NCBI GenBank assembly: GCA_023241745.1 | Contig: JALQCY010000005.1 | Coordinates: forward strand, 1-64,000 | Source: Isoptericola peretonis | GTDB taxonomy: Bacteria > Actinomycetota > Actinomycetes > Actinomycetales > Cellulomonadaceae | Length of the DNA: 64,000 nucleotides | Direction: 5' to 3' | Shown: positions 42,874-51,205 of the stretch, piece after piece | Position numbering within the stretch: position 1 is the first letter of the stretch | Layout: the number at the start of each line of letters is the position of its first letter | Position numbers and translations under genes: made by a program | The notes under the pieces: model-generated | The model's database searches: none | Seen by the model: the letters and a program-made list of their open reading frames with translations, nothing else | Told to the model about the DNA's origin: nothing

Positions 42874-43950
42874 GTGAGCACCCCCGAGACCGCCCCCGCC
42901 CCGCTGCGCCTCGGCACCCGCGGCAGCGCCCTCGCCACGACGCAGTCGGGCCTGGTCGCGCGCCGGCTGGAGGAGCTGCTGGGCCGACCCGTCGAGCTGG
43001 TGCGCATCCGCACGGAAGGCGACGTGAAGACGGGCTCCCTGGCCTCGCTGGGCGGCACGGGCGTGTTCGTCACCGCGCTGCGCGAGGCGCTGCTCGACGG
43101 CCGGTGCGACGTCGCCGTCCACTCCCTCAAGGACCTGCCCACCGCGCAGCCGCCGGAGCTGACGGTCGTGACGCCGGAACGGGAGGACCCGCGCGACGCG
43201 CTGTGCGCCCGCGACGGGCTGACCCTCGAGACGCTGCCGCGCGGGGCGCGCGTCGGCACGGGCTCCCCGCGCCGGGCGGCGCAGGTGCAGGCCGCGCGCC
43301 CGGACGTCGAGCTGGTGGACATCCGCGGCAACGTCGAGACCCGCCTCGCGCGCGCCCTCGGCCCGGACGCCGACCTCGACGCCGTCGTCCTCGCGTTCGC
43401 CGGGCTGTCCCGCCTCGGCCGCACCGAGGTCGTCACGGAGCTGCTCGACACGGTCGTCGTGGCCCCCGCCCCCGGGCAGGGCGCGCTCGCCGTCGAGGCG
43501 CGCACCGCGGACCTGACCCCTGGGGCCACGCTCACCGAGGCGTTCGCCGCGCTCGACCACCGCTCCACGCGCCTCGCCGTGCTGGCCGAGCGCGCGGTCC
43601 TCGCGCGGCTCGAGGCGGGCTGCGCCGCACCGGTCGGCGCGCACTCCCGCGTCGAGGCGGGGGAGCTGCAGCTCACCGCGGTGGTGGCGCGCGTCGACGG
43701 GACGGAGCAGCTCACGCACAGCGCCGTCGCCCGCCTGGACCCGCAGGACGCCGTCGCGCAGGACGACGCCGCGACCGCCCTGGGAGTGCGCGTGGCGGAG
43801 GCGCTGCTCGCCGACGGGGCGGCCCGGCTCGCCCCGCTCGTGGGCGGCGCGGGCGAGCCCCGCACGGCCGAGTCCGACGACGTCGCGGCACGCGCCGACG
43901 TCGCGCCCCTGCGCGCTCCGCTCGGCACCGACGACCCGGAGGGCGCGTGA
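42874..43950 (+). CDS. hemC: Porphobilinogen deaminase (hydroxymethylbilane synthase)
   Basis: A 358-residue enzyme that links four porphobilinogen units into hydroxymethylbilane. It has LGTRGSALATTQSGLVARRL near residue 12, the HSLKDLPT motif near 88 and the dipyrromethane-cofactor Cys250 in LEAGCAAPVGAH. The C-terminus carries about 40 extra Asp/Ala-rich residues. The GTG follows a -10-like box by 6 bases. The last 4 bases overlap hemD. Confidence 0.95.
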   Translation: MSTPETAPAPLRLGTRGSALATTQSGLVARRLEELLGRPVELVRIRTEGDVKTGSLASLGGTGVFVTALREALLDGRCDVAVHSLKDLPTAQPPELTVVTPEREDPRDALCARDGLTLETLPRGARVGTGSPRRAAQVQAARPDVELVDIRGNVETRLARALGPDADLDAVVLAFAGLSRLGRTEVVTELLDTVVVAPAPGQGALAVEARTADLTPGATLTEAFAALDHRSTRLAVLAERAVLARLEAGCAAPVGAHSRVEAGELQLTAVVARVDGTEQLTHSAVARLDPQDAVAQDDAATALGVRVAEALLADGAARLAPLVGGAGEPRTAESDDVAARADVAPLRAPLGTDDPEGA

Positions 43951-44771
43951 CCCCCGCTCGTCCGCGAGCGGTGCTGGTGGCGCGGTCGCCCGAGCGCGGG
44001 GCAGGCCTCGCCACCGGTCTGCGTGACGCCGGGCTGGAGGTCGTCGTCGCGCCCGTGATCGAGCGCGCCCCGGTGGCCGACCCGGCTCCCCTCGACGACG
44101 CCGTCCGCGGCCTCGCGCACGGCGCGTACGCCTGGGCCGTCGTCACCAGCGTCAACGCCGTCGACGCGCTCGCCGGGGCCGCCGCCCGCACCGGCACGGA
44201 CCTCGCCGCGGCGCCCGTGCGCTGGGCCGCCGTCGGGCCGGCCACGTCCCGCGCGCTCGACGACGCCGGCGTCACGACCGACCTCGTCCCGGACGGCGAC
44301 GCCACCGCCGCCGGCCTGGTCGCGACGTTCCCCGACCCCGGATCCCCGGACGCCACCCCTCGCGTGCTGCTGCCGCTCGGCGACCTCGCCCGCCCGACCC
44401 TCCAGGACGGGCTCGCCGGCCGCGGCTGGGCACCGCACGTCGTGACGGCGTACCGCACCGTGCACCACGAGCTGCCCGCGGACGTCGCGGCGCGCGCCCG
44501 ATCGGGCGGCTTCGACCTCGTCGTCGTCTCGTCCGGCTCCGTCGCGCGCGAGATCGCGGCGCAGGCCGGCACCGGCACGCCGGTCGTCGCCATCGGCGCG
44601 CCGTCCGCGGCCGCCGCCCGCGACGCCGGGCTGCGCGTGGCCGCCGTCGCCGCGCAGCCGACCGACGACGCCCTCGCCGACGCCGTGGCCGCCAGCCTCG
44701 GCCTTCCCCCACACGACCTCGCCGCCGACCCGACGGCGACCGCACCCCCCTCCACGAAGGAGCACCCGTGA
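43947..44771 (+). CDS. hemD: Uroporphyrinogen-III synthase
   Basis: A 274-residue enzyme that cyclises hydroxymethylbilane with inversion of ring D. The family is poorly conserved; recognisable parts are [17 protein letters not shown] at the start, [13 protein letters not shown] near 65, [11 protein letters not shown] near 95 and [11 protein letters not shown] near 193. Position between hemC and hemB, with 4-base overlaps on both sides, supports the call. GTG start. Confidence 0.9.
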   Translation: MTPARPRAVLVARSPERGAGLATGLRDAGLEVVVAPVIERAPVADPAPLDDAVRGLAHGAYAWAVVTSVNAVDALAGAAARTGTDLAAAPVRWAAVGPATSRALDDAGVTTDLVPDGDATAAGLVATFPDPGSPDATPRVLLPLGDLARPTLQDGLAGRGWAPHVVTAYRTVHHELPADVAARARSGGFDLVVVSSGSVAREIAAQAGTGTPVVAIGAPSAAAARDAGLRVAAVAAQPTDDALADAVAASLGLPPHDLAADPTATAPPSTKEHP

Positions 44772-45793
44772 GCACCTCGGGCTCGTCCGGCATCGTCTAC
44801 CGCCCCCGCCGCCTGCGCACCACACCGCGCATGCGGCGTCTGGCGGCCGAGACCCGCCTGCACGCGGCGGACCTCGTCCTGCCGCTGTTCGTCAAGGAGG
44901 GCCTGTCCGAGCCCGCCCCCATCGCGTCGATGCCCGGCCAGGTGCAGCACACCGAGGCCTCGCTCCGCGACGCCGTGGCGGACGCCGCCCGCGCGGGCCT
45001 GGGCGGCGTGATGCTCTTCGGCATCCCCGCCGAGCGCGACGCGACCGGCTCCGCCGGCGACGACCCGGACGGCATCCTGCAGCGCGGCATCCGGATCGCA
45101 CGGGAGGCCGTCGCGGCGGTGGAGGGCGAGACGGGGCGCCCGGGGCCGGTCGTCATGGCGGACACGTGCCTCGACGAGTTCACCGACCACGGCCACTGCG
45201 GCGTGCTCACCACCGACCCGGCCGGCGAGCAGGTCGTGGACAACGACGCGACGCTCGAGCGGTACGCCGCGATGGCCGTCGCGCAGGCCCGCGCCGGGGC
45301 GGAGGTCGTGGCGCCGTCCGGGATGATGGACGGCCAGGTGGCCGTCATCCGCGACGCGCTCGACGACGCCGGCTTCACCGACGTCTCCGTGCTCGCCTAC
45401 AGCGCCAAGTACGCCAGCGCGTTCTACGGCCCGTTCCGCGACGCCGTCGACAGCGCCCTGCAGGGCGACCGGCGCACCTACCAGATGGACGCCGCGAACT
45501 CCCGCGAGGGCCTGCGGGAGGCCGACCTGGACCTCGCCGAGGGCGCCGACATGGTCATGGTGAAGCCGGCCGGCACGTCGCTGGACGTGCTGCGCGGCGT
45601 CGCGGACCGCTCCGACGTCCCCGTCGCGGCGTACCAGGTCAGCGGCGAGTACGCGATGATCGAGGCGGCCGCCGCGCACGGCTGGATCGACCGCAGGGGC
45701 GCCGTCCTGGAGTCGGTGCTCGCCATCAAGCGCGCCGGCGCCGACGTCGTCCTCACCTACTGGGCCAACGAGATCGCGGAGTGGATCAAGTGA
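44768..45793 (+). CDS. hemB: Porphobilinogen synthase (delta-aminolevulinate dehydratase)
   Basis: A 341-residue enzyme that condenses two aminolevulinates to porphobilinogen. Schiff-base lysines lie in YSAKYAS and VMVKPAG. The metal loop reads [14 protein letters not shown]: Cys134 and Cys144 are kept, but the middle cysteine of the zinc-type motif (CxC) is Asp136. This mix of the zinc-type and the Mg-type (Asp-rich) motif may change metal use. GTG start, coupled to hemD and hemL by 4-base overlaps. Confidence 0.95.
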   Translation: MSTSGSSGIVYRPRRLRTTPRMRRLAAETRLHAADLVLPLFVKEGLSEPAPIASMPGQVQHTEASLRDAVADAARAGLGGVMLFGIPAERDATGSAGDDPDGILQRGIRIAREAVAAVEGETGRPGPVVMADTCLDEFTDHGHCGVLTTDPAGEQVVDNDATLERYAAMAVAQARAGAEVVAPSGMMDGQVAVIRDALDDAGFTDVSVLAYSAKYASAFYGPFRDAVDSALQGDRRTYQMDAANSREGLREADLDLAEGADMVMVKPAGTSLDVLRGVADRSDVPVAAYQVSGEYAMIEAAAAHGWIDRRGAVLESVLAIKRAGADVVLTYWANEIAEWIK

Positions 45794-47136
45794 ACGCCAC
45801 CGTCAGCACCGACAACCACGCCGCGTTCCTGCGCGCCCAGGCCGCCATCCCCGGGGGCGTGAACTCCCCGGTGCGCGCGTACGGCTCCGTGGGCGGCGAC
45901 CCGCGGTTCCTCGCGAGCGCGCGCGGCCCGTACGTCACGGACGTCGCGGGGCGCGAGTACGTGGACCTGGTCTGCTCGTGGGGCCCCGCGCTGCTGGGCC
46001 ACGCCCACCCCGAGGTGGTGGCGGCCGTGCAGGACGCCGCCGCGCGCGGCCTGTCGTTCGGCGCGCCCACGGTCGCCGAGGTCGAGCTCGCGGAGGAGAT
46101 CCGCCGACGCGTCCCCGTCGCCGAGCGCGTCCGCCTCGTGTCCACCGGCACCGAGGCGACGATGACCGCGATCCGGCTGGCGCGCGGCGTCACCGGGCGC
46201 CCGCTGGTCGTGAAGTTCGCCGGCTGCTACCACGGCCACGTCGACGCGCTGCTCGCGGAGGCAGGTTCCGGCGTCGCGACGCTGGCCATGCCCGGCACCG
46301 CGGGCGTCACCGAGGCGTCGGCGGCCGAGACGCTCGTGCTGCCCTACAACGACCTCGCCGCCGTGGAGGCCGCGTTCGCGCAGCGCGGCTCGCAGATCGC
46401 CGCCGTCATCACCGAGGCGAGCCCCGCCAACATGGGCGTGGTACCGCCCGCCGAGGGCTTCAACGAGGGCCTGCGCCGCATCACCCGCGAGCACGGCGCC
46501 CTGTTCGTCATGGACGAGGTGCTCACCGGCTTCCGCGTCGGCCCGTCCGGCTGGTGGGGCCTGGAGAACGCCCGCGTCCGCGCCGACGGCGGCGAGGGGT
46601 ACGTCCCCGACCTGCTCACCTTCGGCAAGGTCGTGGGGGGCGGGATGCCGGTGGCGGGCCTGGGCGGCCCGGCGGCGGTCATGGACCAGCTCGCCCCGAC
46701 CGGCCCCGTGTACCAGGCGGGCACCCTGTCCGGGAACCCGGTCGCCGTCGCCGCCGGGCTCACCACCCTGCGCCTGGCCGACGACGCCGTCTACGCCCGC
46801 GTGGACGCCGTCGCCGACACGATCGCCACGGCGCTCGGCGACGCCCTGTCGGCCGAGGGCGTGGAGCACCGCGTGCAGCGCGCGGGCTCCCTGTTCTCCG
46901 TCTTCTTCGGCCCGTTCGCCGCGGACCACGGCGTGCGCGACTACGCGCAGGCCCAGGCGCAGCAGGCGTTCCGCTACCGGGCGCTGTTCCACGCCCTGCT
47001 CGACGCGGGGGTCAACCTGCCGCCGTCGGTCTTCGAGGCGTGGTTCGTCTCCGCGGCGCACGACGACGCCGCGGTGAACCGCATCCTCGACGCCCTGCCG
47101 GCGGGCGCGAGGGCGGCGGCCGCGGCCACGGCCTGA
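45790..47136 (+). CDS. hemL: Glutamate-1-semialdehyde 2,1-aminomutase
   Basis: A 448-residue PLP enzyme producing 5-aminolevulinate. It starts [19 protein letters not shown] near residue 18. The PLP Lys280 lies in [16 protein letters not shown], and [13 protein letters not shown] contacts the cofactor. It closes the hemC-D-B-L operon by a 4-base overlap. With hemA at the start of the cluster it supplies the precursor made by the C5 route. hemH and hemQ are not in this window. Confidence 0.96.
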   Translation: MNATVSTDNHAAFLRAQAAIPGGVNSPVRAYGSVGGDPRFLASARGPYVTDVAGREYVDLVCSWGPALLGHAHPEVVAAVQDAAARGLSFGAPTVAEVELAEEIRRRVPVAERVRLVSTGTEATMTAIRLARGVTGRPLVVKFAGCYHGHVDALLAEAGSGVATLAMPGTAGVTEASAAETLVLPYNDLAAVEAAFAQRGSQIAAVITEASPANMGVVPPAEGFNEGLRRITREHGALFVMDEVLTGFRVGPSGWWGLENARVRADGGEGYVPDLLTFGKVVGGGMPVAGLGGPAAVMDQLAPTGPVYQAGTLSGNPVAVAAGLTTLRLADDAVYARVDAVADTIATALGDALSAEGVEHRVQRAGSLFSVFFGPFAADHGVRDYAQAQAQQAFRYRALFHALLDAGVNLPPSVFEAWFVSAAHDDAAVNRILDALPAGARAAAAATA

Positions 47137-47149
47137 CACCTTCGACGGC

Positions 47150-47707
47150 TCAGGGGGCGACGGCCTTGTCGACCGTGCGCACGAGCATCGGGACGATGTC
47201 GTGGCGGGCGGCCTGCCCCTCGCGCAGGGTGGCCCACGCGAGGTAGAGCTGCGCCCAGACGACGCCCACGACCCAGTCGACGTCGAGCTCGCGGTCGATG
47301 CTGCCTTCGCGGTGACCACGCGCCACGAGCGCAGCCAGGGGCGCGGCGCCGCCCTCGTCGAGGACGGTGTCGGGGACCACGCCCGTGAAGAACAGGGTGA
47401 GCAGGTCCCCCAGCAGCAGGTACTCGGGACACAACCGCAGCAGCGCCGTCCGCGCGTCGCCGTCATCGAGCCTGGCTCGCGCGTGCGCCTCGGTCAGCCG
47501 GGCGACCGTCTCGGACCCGACGGCGTCGAGCAGCGCGGCACGGTCGGGGAAGTACCGGTGGAGGGTGGTGCGGCCGACGCCCGCTGCGTCGGCGATCTGC
47601 CCGAGCGAGGTCGCGGCGTCGTGCGCGAGCTCCCGCACCGCGGCCTCGACGATCGCGCGCCGGGTGCGCGCGCGGGCGCCGGTCTCGGTCTCGTGCACCT
47701 CCGTCAT
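47150..47707 (-). CDS. TetR-family transcriptional regulator
   Basis: A 185-residue regulator. The N-terminal helix-turn-helix (about 14-58) includes ATSLGQIADAAGVGRTTLHRYFPDRAALLDAV. The ligand-binding half is not assignable. TACGCT-like TAGCGT (47715-47720) ends 7 bases before the ATG, predicting a leaderless mRNA. It is divergent from an ABC exporter whose upstream region carries several palindromes, so it probably represses that exporter and perhaps itself. Convergent with hemL, 13 bases between stops. Confidence 0.9.
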   Translation of the reverse strand: MTEVHETETGARARTRRAIVEAAVRELAHDAATSLGQIADAAGVGRTTLHRYFPDRAALLDAVGSETVARLTEAHARARLDDGDARTALLRLCPEYLLLGDLLTLFFTGVVPDTVLDEGGAAPLAALVARGHREGSIDRELDVDWVVGVVWAQLYLAWATLREGQAARHDIVPMLVRTVDKAVAP

Positions 47708-47752
47708 GCGGCGAACGCTACACCCGGGAATGGATCAATGCTTGACCAGGTT

Positions 47753-47781
47753 GGAACAGCAGTGTTCCACTAAGGAGTGGA
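47753..47781. promoter_or_regulatory. Overlapping inverted repeats at the exporter core promoter
   Basis: GGAACA-4-TGTTCC (47753-47768) and TCCACT-4-AGTGGA (47766-47781) overlap by three bases. A TTGACC -35 box is at 47742-47747, so both lie in the spacer, -10 and start-site region of the rightward promoter. Confidence 0.55.
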
Positions 47782-47800
47782 CCCGCCCCGCCGCGAACTC

Positions 47801-47816
47801 GTCAACCCGGGTTGAC
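47801..47816. promoter_or_regulatory. 16-base perfect palindrome, probable TetR operator 1
   Basis: GTCAACCCGGGTTGAC is fully self-complementary. Together with the second copy at 47829-47844 it lies between the promoter and the exporter start; centre-to-centre distance is 28 bases. Confidence 0.7.
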
Positions 47817-47828
47817 GAATTGAGGAGC

Positions 47829-47844
47829 GTCAACCATGGTTGAC
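47829..47844. promoter_or_regulatory. 16-base perfect palindrome containing the start codon, probable TetR operator 2
   Basis: GTCAACCATGGTTGAC is fully self-complementary and contains the exporter ATG (47836-47838). The outer 14 positions match operator 1. In RNA it can form a 6-base stem with CAUG as the loop, putting the start codon at the apex. Confidence 0.7.
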
Positions 47845-49689
47845 AGCATGGCCGCCGCCGTCGAGAACCCGCCCACCGAGACCACCGTCACCGATCCCCC
47901 GCCCGAGCGGTCCGGCCGCGAGCGCCTGCGCATCCTGCTCGGCTTCGTGCGCCCGCACCGCCGCACGCTCGCCCTCGGGCTGGCGCTGGGGCTGCTCGCC
48001 ACGGCGATGAGCCTCGCCACCCCGATGGTCACCAAGTGGGTGCTCGACACCCTGTCGACGGGGGCGTCGATGGGCGGGCCGGTCGCCTGGCTCGTGGCCC
48101 TGATGATCGTCGGCTCGGTGGTGGGGCTGTTCCAGTGGATCCTGCTCGGCCGGCTCGCCGAGGACGTGGTCTACGAGGCCCGCTCGTCGATCGTCACGCG
48201 CTACCTGCGGGCCCGCGTCGGGGCGATCACCTCCCAGCCCGCGGGCGAGCTCGTCACCCGGGTCACCTCCGACACGCTGCTGCTGCGCGAGGCGACGTCG
48301 AACAGCCTGGTCAGCCTCGTCAACGGCTTCATCTCGCTGGTCGGCACGCTCGTGCTCATGGCGGTGCTCGACCTCACGCTGCTCGGCTCCACCGTGGCGG
48401 CGATCGTCGTCGTGGCGGTCGCGATGGCGCTGCTGCTGCCGGGCATCGGCAAGGCGCAGCACCGCACCCAGGAGGCGGTCGGGCGCCTGGGCGGGGCCGT
48501 CGAGGGCGCGGTGCGCGCCGTGCGCACGGTCAAGGCGAGCGGCGCGGAGGAGCGACAGGGCCGCACGATCCTCGGCGACGCGCAGGAGGCGCGGAAGCAC
48601 GCCGTGACCGCGGTGAAGACGGAGGCCGTGGCCTGGACCGTGTCGTGGGGCGGCATCCAGCTCGCGATCATCGTGATCCTCGGCCTCGGCGCCTGGCGCG
48701 TGTCGCAGGACCTGCTGGCCGTCTCCAGCCTGGTCGCGTTCCTGCTGTACGCGTTCAACATCGTGGGCCCGATCTCCGAGCTCACCCAGGCGTTCACCAC
48801 CCTGCAGTCCGGGCTCGCCGCCGCCGAGCGGATCCGCGAGGTCGAGACGATGGAGCTCGAGGAGGACGACGGCGCCGGCCGCCCCGACGCCGGCCGGCGC
48901 GAGGCCGCCGCGCACGACGCCGGCGCCGACGGGCCCGTCCTGGTGCTCGACGCCGTCACCGCCGGGTACGCGGAGGGGTCCCCGGTGGTGCACGGCGTCT
49001 CGCTCGAGGTGCCCCGGCGCGGGCACGTCGCGCTGGTCGGCCCGTCCGGCGCCGGCAAGACGACGTTGCTCTCGCTGCTGCTGCGGTTCGTCGAGCCGAC
49101 GTCGGGCGAGCTGCGCCTCGACGGGGTGCCGTACCGGGAGCTGAGCCACGCGGACGTGCGCTCCCGTTTCGCCTACGTGGAGCAGGAGACGCCCGTGGTG
49201 CCCGGCACCATCCGGGAGAACCTGCTGTTCAGCCGCCCGGACGCCACCGACTCCGAGGTGCGCGCGGTGCTCGAGGCGGTGCGGCTCGCCGCCGACCTCG
49301 ACGCGCTGCCCGACGGCCTGGACACCTCGCTCGTGTCCTCAGCAGTCTCGGGCGGCCAGCGGCAGCGCATCGCCCTGGCCCGCGCGCTGCTCAAGGAGCC
49401 GGACGTGCTGCTGCTGGACGAGGCGACGTCCCAGGTGGACGGCCTCACCGAGGCGGCGATCCACGACGCGATCCGGGCCCACACCCGCCGCGGCGCCGTC
49501 GTGACGGTGGCGCACCGGCTGTCCACGGTGCTCGACGCCGACCGGATCCTGGTCATGGAGGGCGGACGGGTGCGCGCGAGCGGCACGCACGAGGAGCTGC
49601 ACGCCTCCGACGAGCTGTACCGCGACCTGGTCGCGGCGCTGCGCATCGCCGTCGACGCCGAGTCGCCGGCCGTGGCCACGACCGCCTGA
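47836..49689 (+). CDS. ABC exporter, fused permease-ATPase
   Basis: A 617-residue half-transporter of the multidrug/lipid exporter class. Six membrane helices lie in residues about 30-330. The ATPase has Walker A GPSGAGKTT near 401-409, the signature SGGQRQR near 505 and Walker B LLLDEAT just after. It likely works as a homodimer, since no partner half-transporter is next to it. GAGGAG lies 8 bases before the ATG at 47836. The adjacent TetR gene suggests inducible drug or metabolite efflux. An Ala/Asp-rich linker (about 340-365) separates the two parts. Confidence 0.93.
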   Translation: MVDSMAAAVENPPTETTVTDPPPERSGRERLRILLGFVRPHRRTLALGLALGLLATAMSLATPMVTKWVLDTLSTGASMGGPVAWLVALMIVGSVVGLFQWILLGRLAEDVVYEARSSIVTRYLRARVGAITSQPAGELVTRVTSDTLLLREATSNSLVSLVNGFISLVGTLVLMAVLDLTLLGSTVAAIVVVAVAMALLLPGIGKAQHRTQEAVGRLGGAVEGAVRAVRTVKASGAEERQGRTILGDAQEARKHAVTAVKTEAVAWTVSWGGIQLAIIVILGLGAWRVSQDLLAVSSLVAFLLYAFNIVGPISELTQAFTTLQSGLAAAERIREVETMELEEDDGAGRPDAGRREAAAHDAGADGPVLVLDAVTAGYAEGSPVVHGVSLEVPRRGHVALVGPSGAGKTTLLSLLLRFVEPTSGELRLDGVPYRELSHADVRSRFAYVEQETPVVPGTIRENLLFSRPDATDSEVRAVLEAVRLAADLDALPDGLDTSLVSSAVSGGQRQRIALARALLKEPDVLLLDEATSQVDGLTEAAIHDAIRAHTRRGAVVTVAHRLSTVLDADRILVMEGGRVRASGTHEELHASDELYRDLVAALRIAVDAESPAVATTA

Positions 49690-49697
49690 CCCGCTCC

Positions 49698-49765
49698 TGC
49701 CTTCGAGCACGCGGTCTGTCGCGTCATCCGGTCCGATGGCGCGCCAGACCGCGTGCTGGAAGGCA
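49698..49765. repeat. 68-base near-perfect inverted repeat
   Basis: The sequence folds into one hairpin. Arms run from 49698 and 49765 to a 6-base loop at 49729-49734, with two single mismatches and one G-U pair over about 31 positions. It lies between the exporter gene and the LacI gene, beginning 9 bases after the exporter stop codon, so it can act as a terminator. It is longer than the other intergenic hairpins here. Confidence 0.85.
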
Positions 49766-49831
49766 ACCTCGGGGCACGCATTCGTCGACGCTGAGCCCAC
49801 TCCCCCTGCGTGACCAGCCGCGATGCTGCGA

Positions 49832-49845
49832 TGTATGCGCAGTCA
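49832..49845. promoter_or_regulatory. Probable LacI-family operator, own promoter
   Basis: TGTATGCGCAGTCA matches 12 of 14 positions of the perfect palindrome at 51113-51126 and lies about 60 bases upstream of the LacI-type regulator gene, overlapping a CACTAT -10-like box (49844-49849). This suggests autoregulation. Confidence 0.6.
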
Positions 49846-49902
49846 CTATCGTGGGACCGCCCGCACGACCGTGCGGGCGACGCACGCGGTCAAGGAGTTC
49901 CG

Positions 49903-51036
49903 GTGGCGAAGGCCCCCACGGTGTACGACGTCGCGCAGCGCGCGGGGGTGTCGATCGCGACGGTCTCGCGGGTGCTGCGGCGCCCCGACGACGTGCGCGA
50001 GAGCACCCGCACGGTGGTGCACGAGGCGATCAGCGAGCTCGGGTACGTGCCCTCCGGCGCGGCGCGCGGGCTGGCGGCGCGCTCCACGGGCGTGCTGGGC
50101 CTCTGCTTCCCCGACGTGGACGGCATCGACGAGGTCGACGACCTGCCCGACCCGGTCCGGGTGGGAGAGGCGGTCGAGATGGTGCGCGACGTCGGCGGCC
50201 CCGTCACGGCGCGCTGGAGCAACCTCTACCTCGGCGAGGTGATGCGCGGCGCCGAGCTCGAGGCGTGGCGCACCGGCCACGCGGTGATGATCGGCGTAGC
50301 CCGCGGCCTGCGCCGCGCGCAGGCGGTCAACGAGCTCGCCGGCCGCGTCGACGGGCTGGCCGTGCTCTCGAAGTCCGTGCCCGACGACCTGCTGGCCCAC
50401 ATCGCGCGCCGCGTGCCCGTCGTCGTCATGGCCGGGCCGCCGCAGGACGACGCCTACGACCACATCTCGGTGGACAACCGCGCGGGCACGCGCGCCCTGG
50501 TGGACCACCTGATCGCCGACCACGGGCTGCGCGACCTCGCCTTCGTGGGAGGGCCCTTCGACTCACCCGACGCGCACGAGCGCTTCCAGGGCTTCCGCGA
50601 CGCACTCAGGGCGGCGGGGCTTCCGGCGCCGGACGAGCCGGCGGCCCGCAGCGACTTCACTCGGGCCGGGGCGCGCGACCTCGCCCGCACGATGCTCGAG
50701 GACCACCTCACGGGGCGCGGCCCGGGCGACGAGACGGGCCGCGCGCTCCCCCGTGCCCTGGTGTGCTCCAACGACCAGACCGCGCTCGGCTTCCTCGACG
50801 TGCTCACCGAGGCCGGGATCGAGGTGCCCGGCGACGTCGTGCTGACCGGCTTCGACGGCATCGACGCGACGCAGGCTTCCATCCCGCGGCTCACGACCGT
50901 GAGCCAGCCCATGGTGGAGCTGGGGCGGGCCGCCGTCGAGCTGCTGCGCTCGAGGCTCACCGACCCGGGCGCCCCGCCCGCCACGGTGAACCTGCCCGTG
51001 CGGGTGCTGCTGCGGGAGAGCTGCGGCTGCGCGTGA
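49903..51036 (+). CDS. LacI-family transcriptional regulator
   Basis: A 377-residue repressor. The N-terminal HTH reads TVYDVAQRAGVSIATVSRVLR with the hinge-helix GYVPSGAARGLAARST. The periplasmic-binding-protein-like sensor domain follows (DHISVDNRAGTRALVDHL and LVCSNDQTALGFLDVL). An insert of about 25 residues near 75-100 is atypical. AAGGAG lies 6 bases before the GTG at 49903. It likely controls the transporter/beta-glucosidase operon that starts 170 bases downstream, through matching TGTATGCGCATACA sites. Confidence 0.92.
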   Translation: MAKAPTVYDVAQRAGVSIATVSRVLRRPDDVRESTRTVVHEAISELGYVPSGAARGLAARSTGVLGLCFPDVDGIDEVDDLPDPVRVGEAVEMVRDVGGPVTARWSNLYLGEVMRGAELEAWRTGHAVMIGVARGLRRAQAVNELAGRVDGLAVLSKSVPDDLLAHIARRVPVVVMAGPPQDDAYDHISVDNRAGTRALVDHLIADHGLRDLAFVGGPFDSPDAHERFQGFRDALRAAGLPAPDEPAARSDFTRAGARDLARTMLEDHLTGRGPGDETGRALPRALVCSNDQTALGFLDVLTEAGIEVPGDVVLTGFDGIDATQASIPRLTTVSQPMVELGRAAVELLRSRLTDPGAPPATVNLPVRVLLRESCGCA

Positions 51037-51112
51037 CCCCCCGCATCCGGCGCCCCGACGGCGCCTCCCGGCCGCTGGCCAGGGCGTTCGCCCGCGGTTT
51101 GCCGACCCGAAA

Positions 51113-51126
51113 TGTATGCGCATACA
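51113..51126. promoter_or_regulatory. LacI-family operator in front of the Opp-type sugar operon
   Basis: TGTATGCGCATACA is a perfect 14-base palindrome of the CpG-centred LacI type. It overlaps the -10 box TACACT (51123-51128); TTGCCG (51099-51104) is a possible -35 with an 18-base spacer. Binding here would block the promoter. Confidence 0.75.
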
Positions 51127-51205
51127 CTCGCTGCGACGTCGCACGCCGACCCCGGCGTGCGCGGGCCCTCACAGGAGAGGCCTCGACGAAGAGGAGTGGA
51201 TGTCC

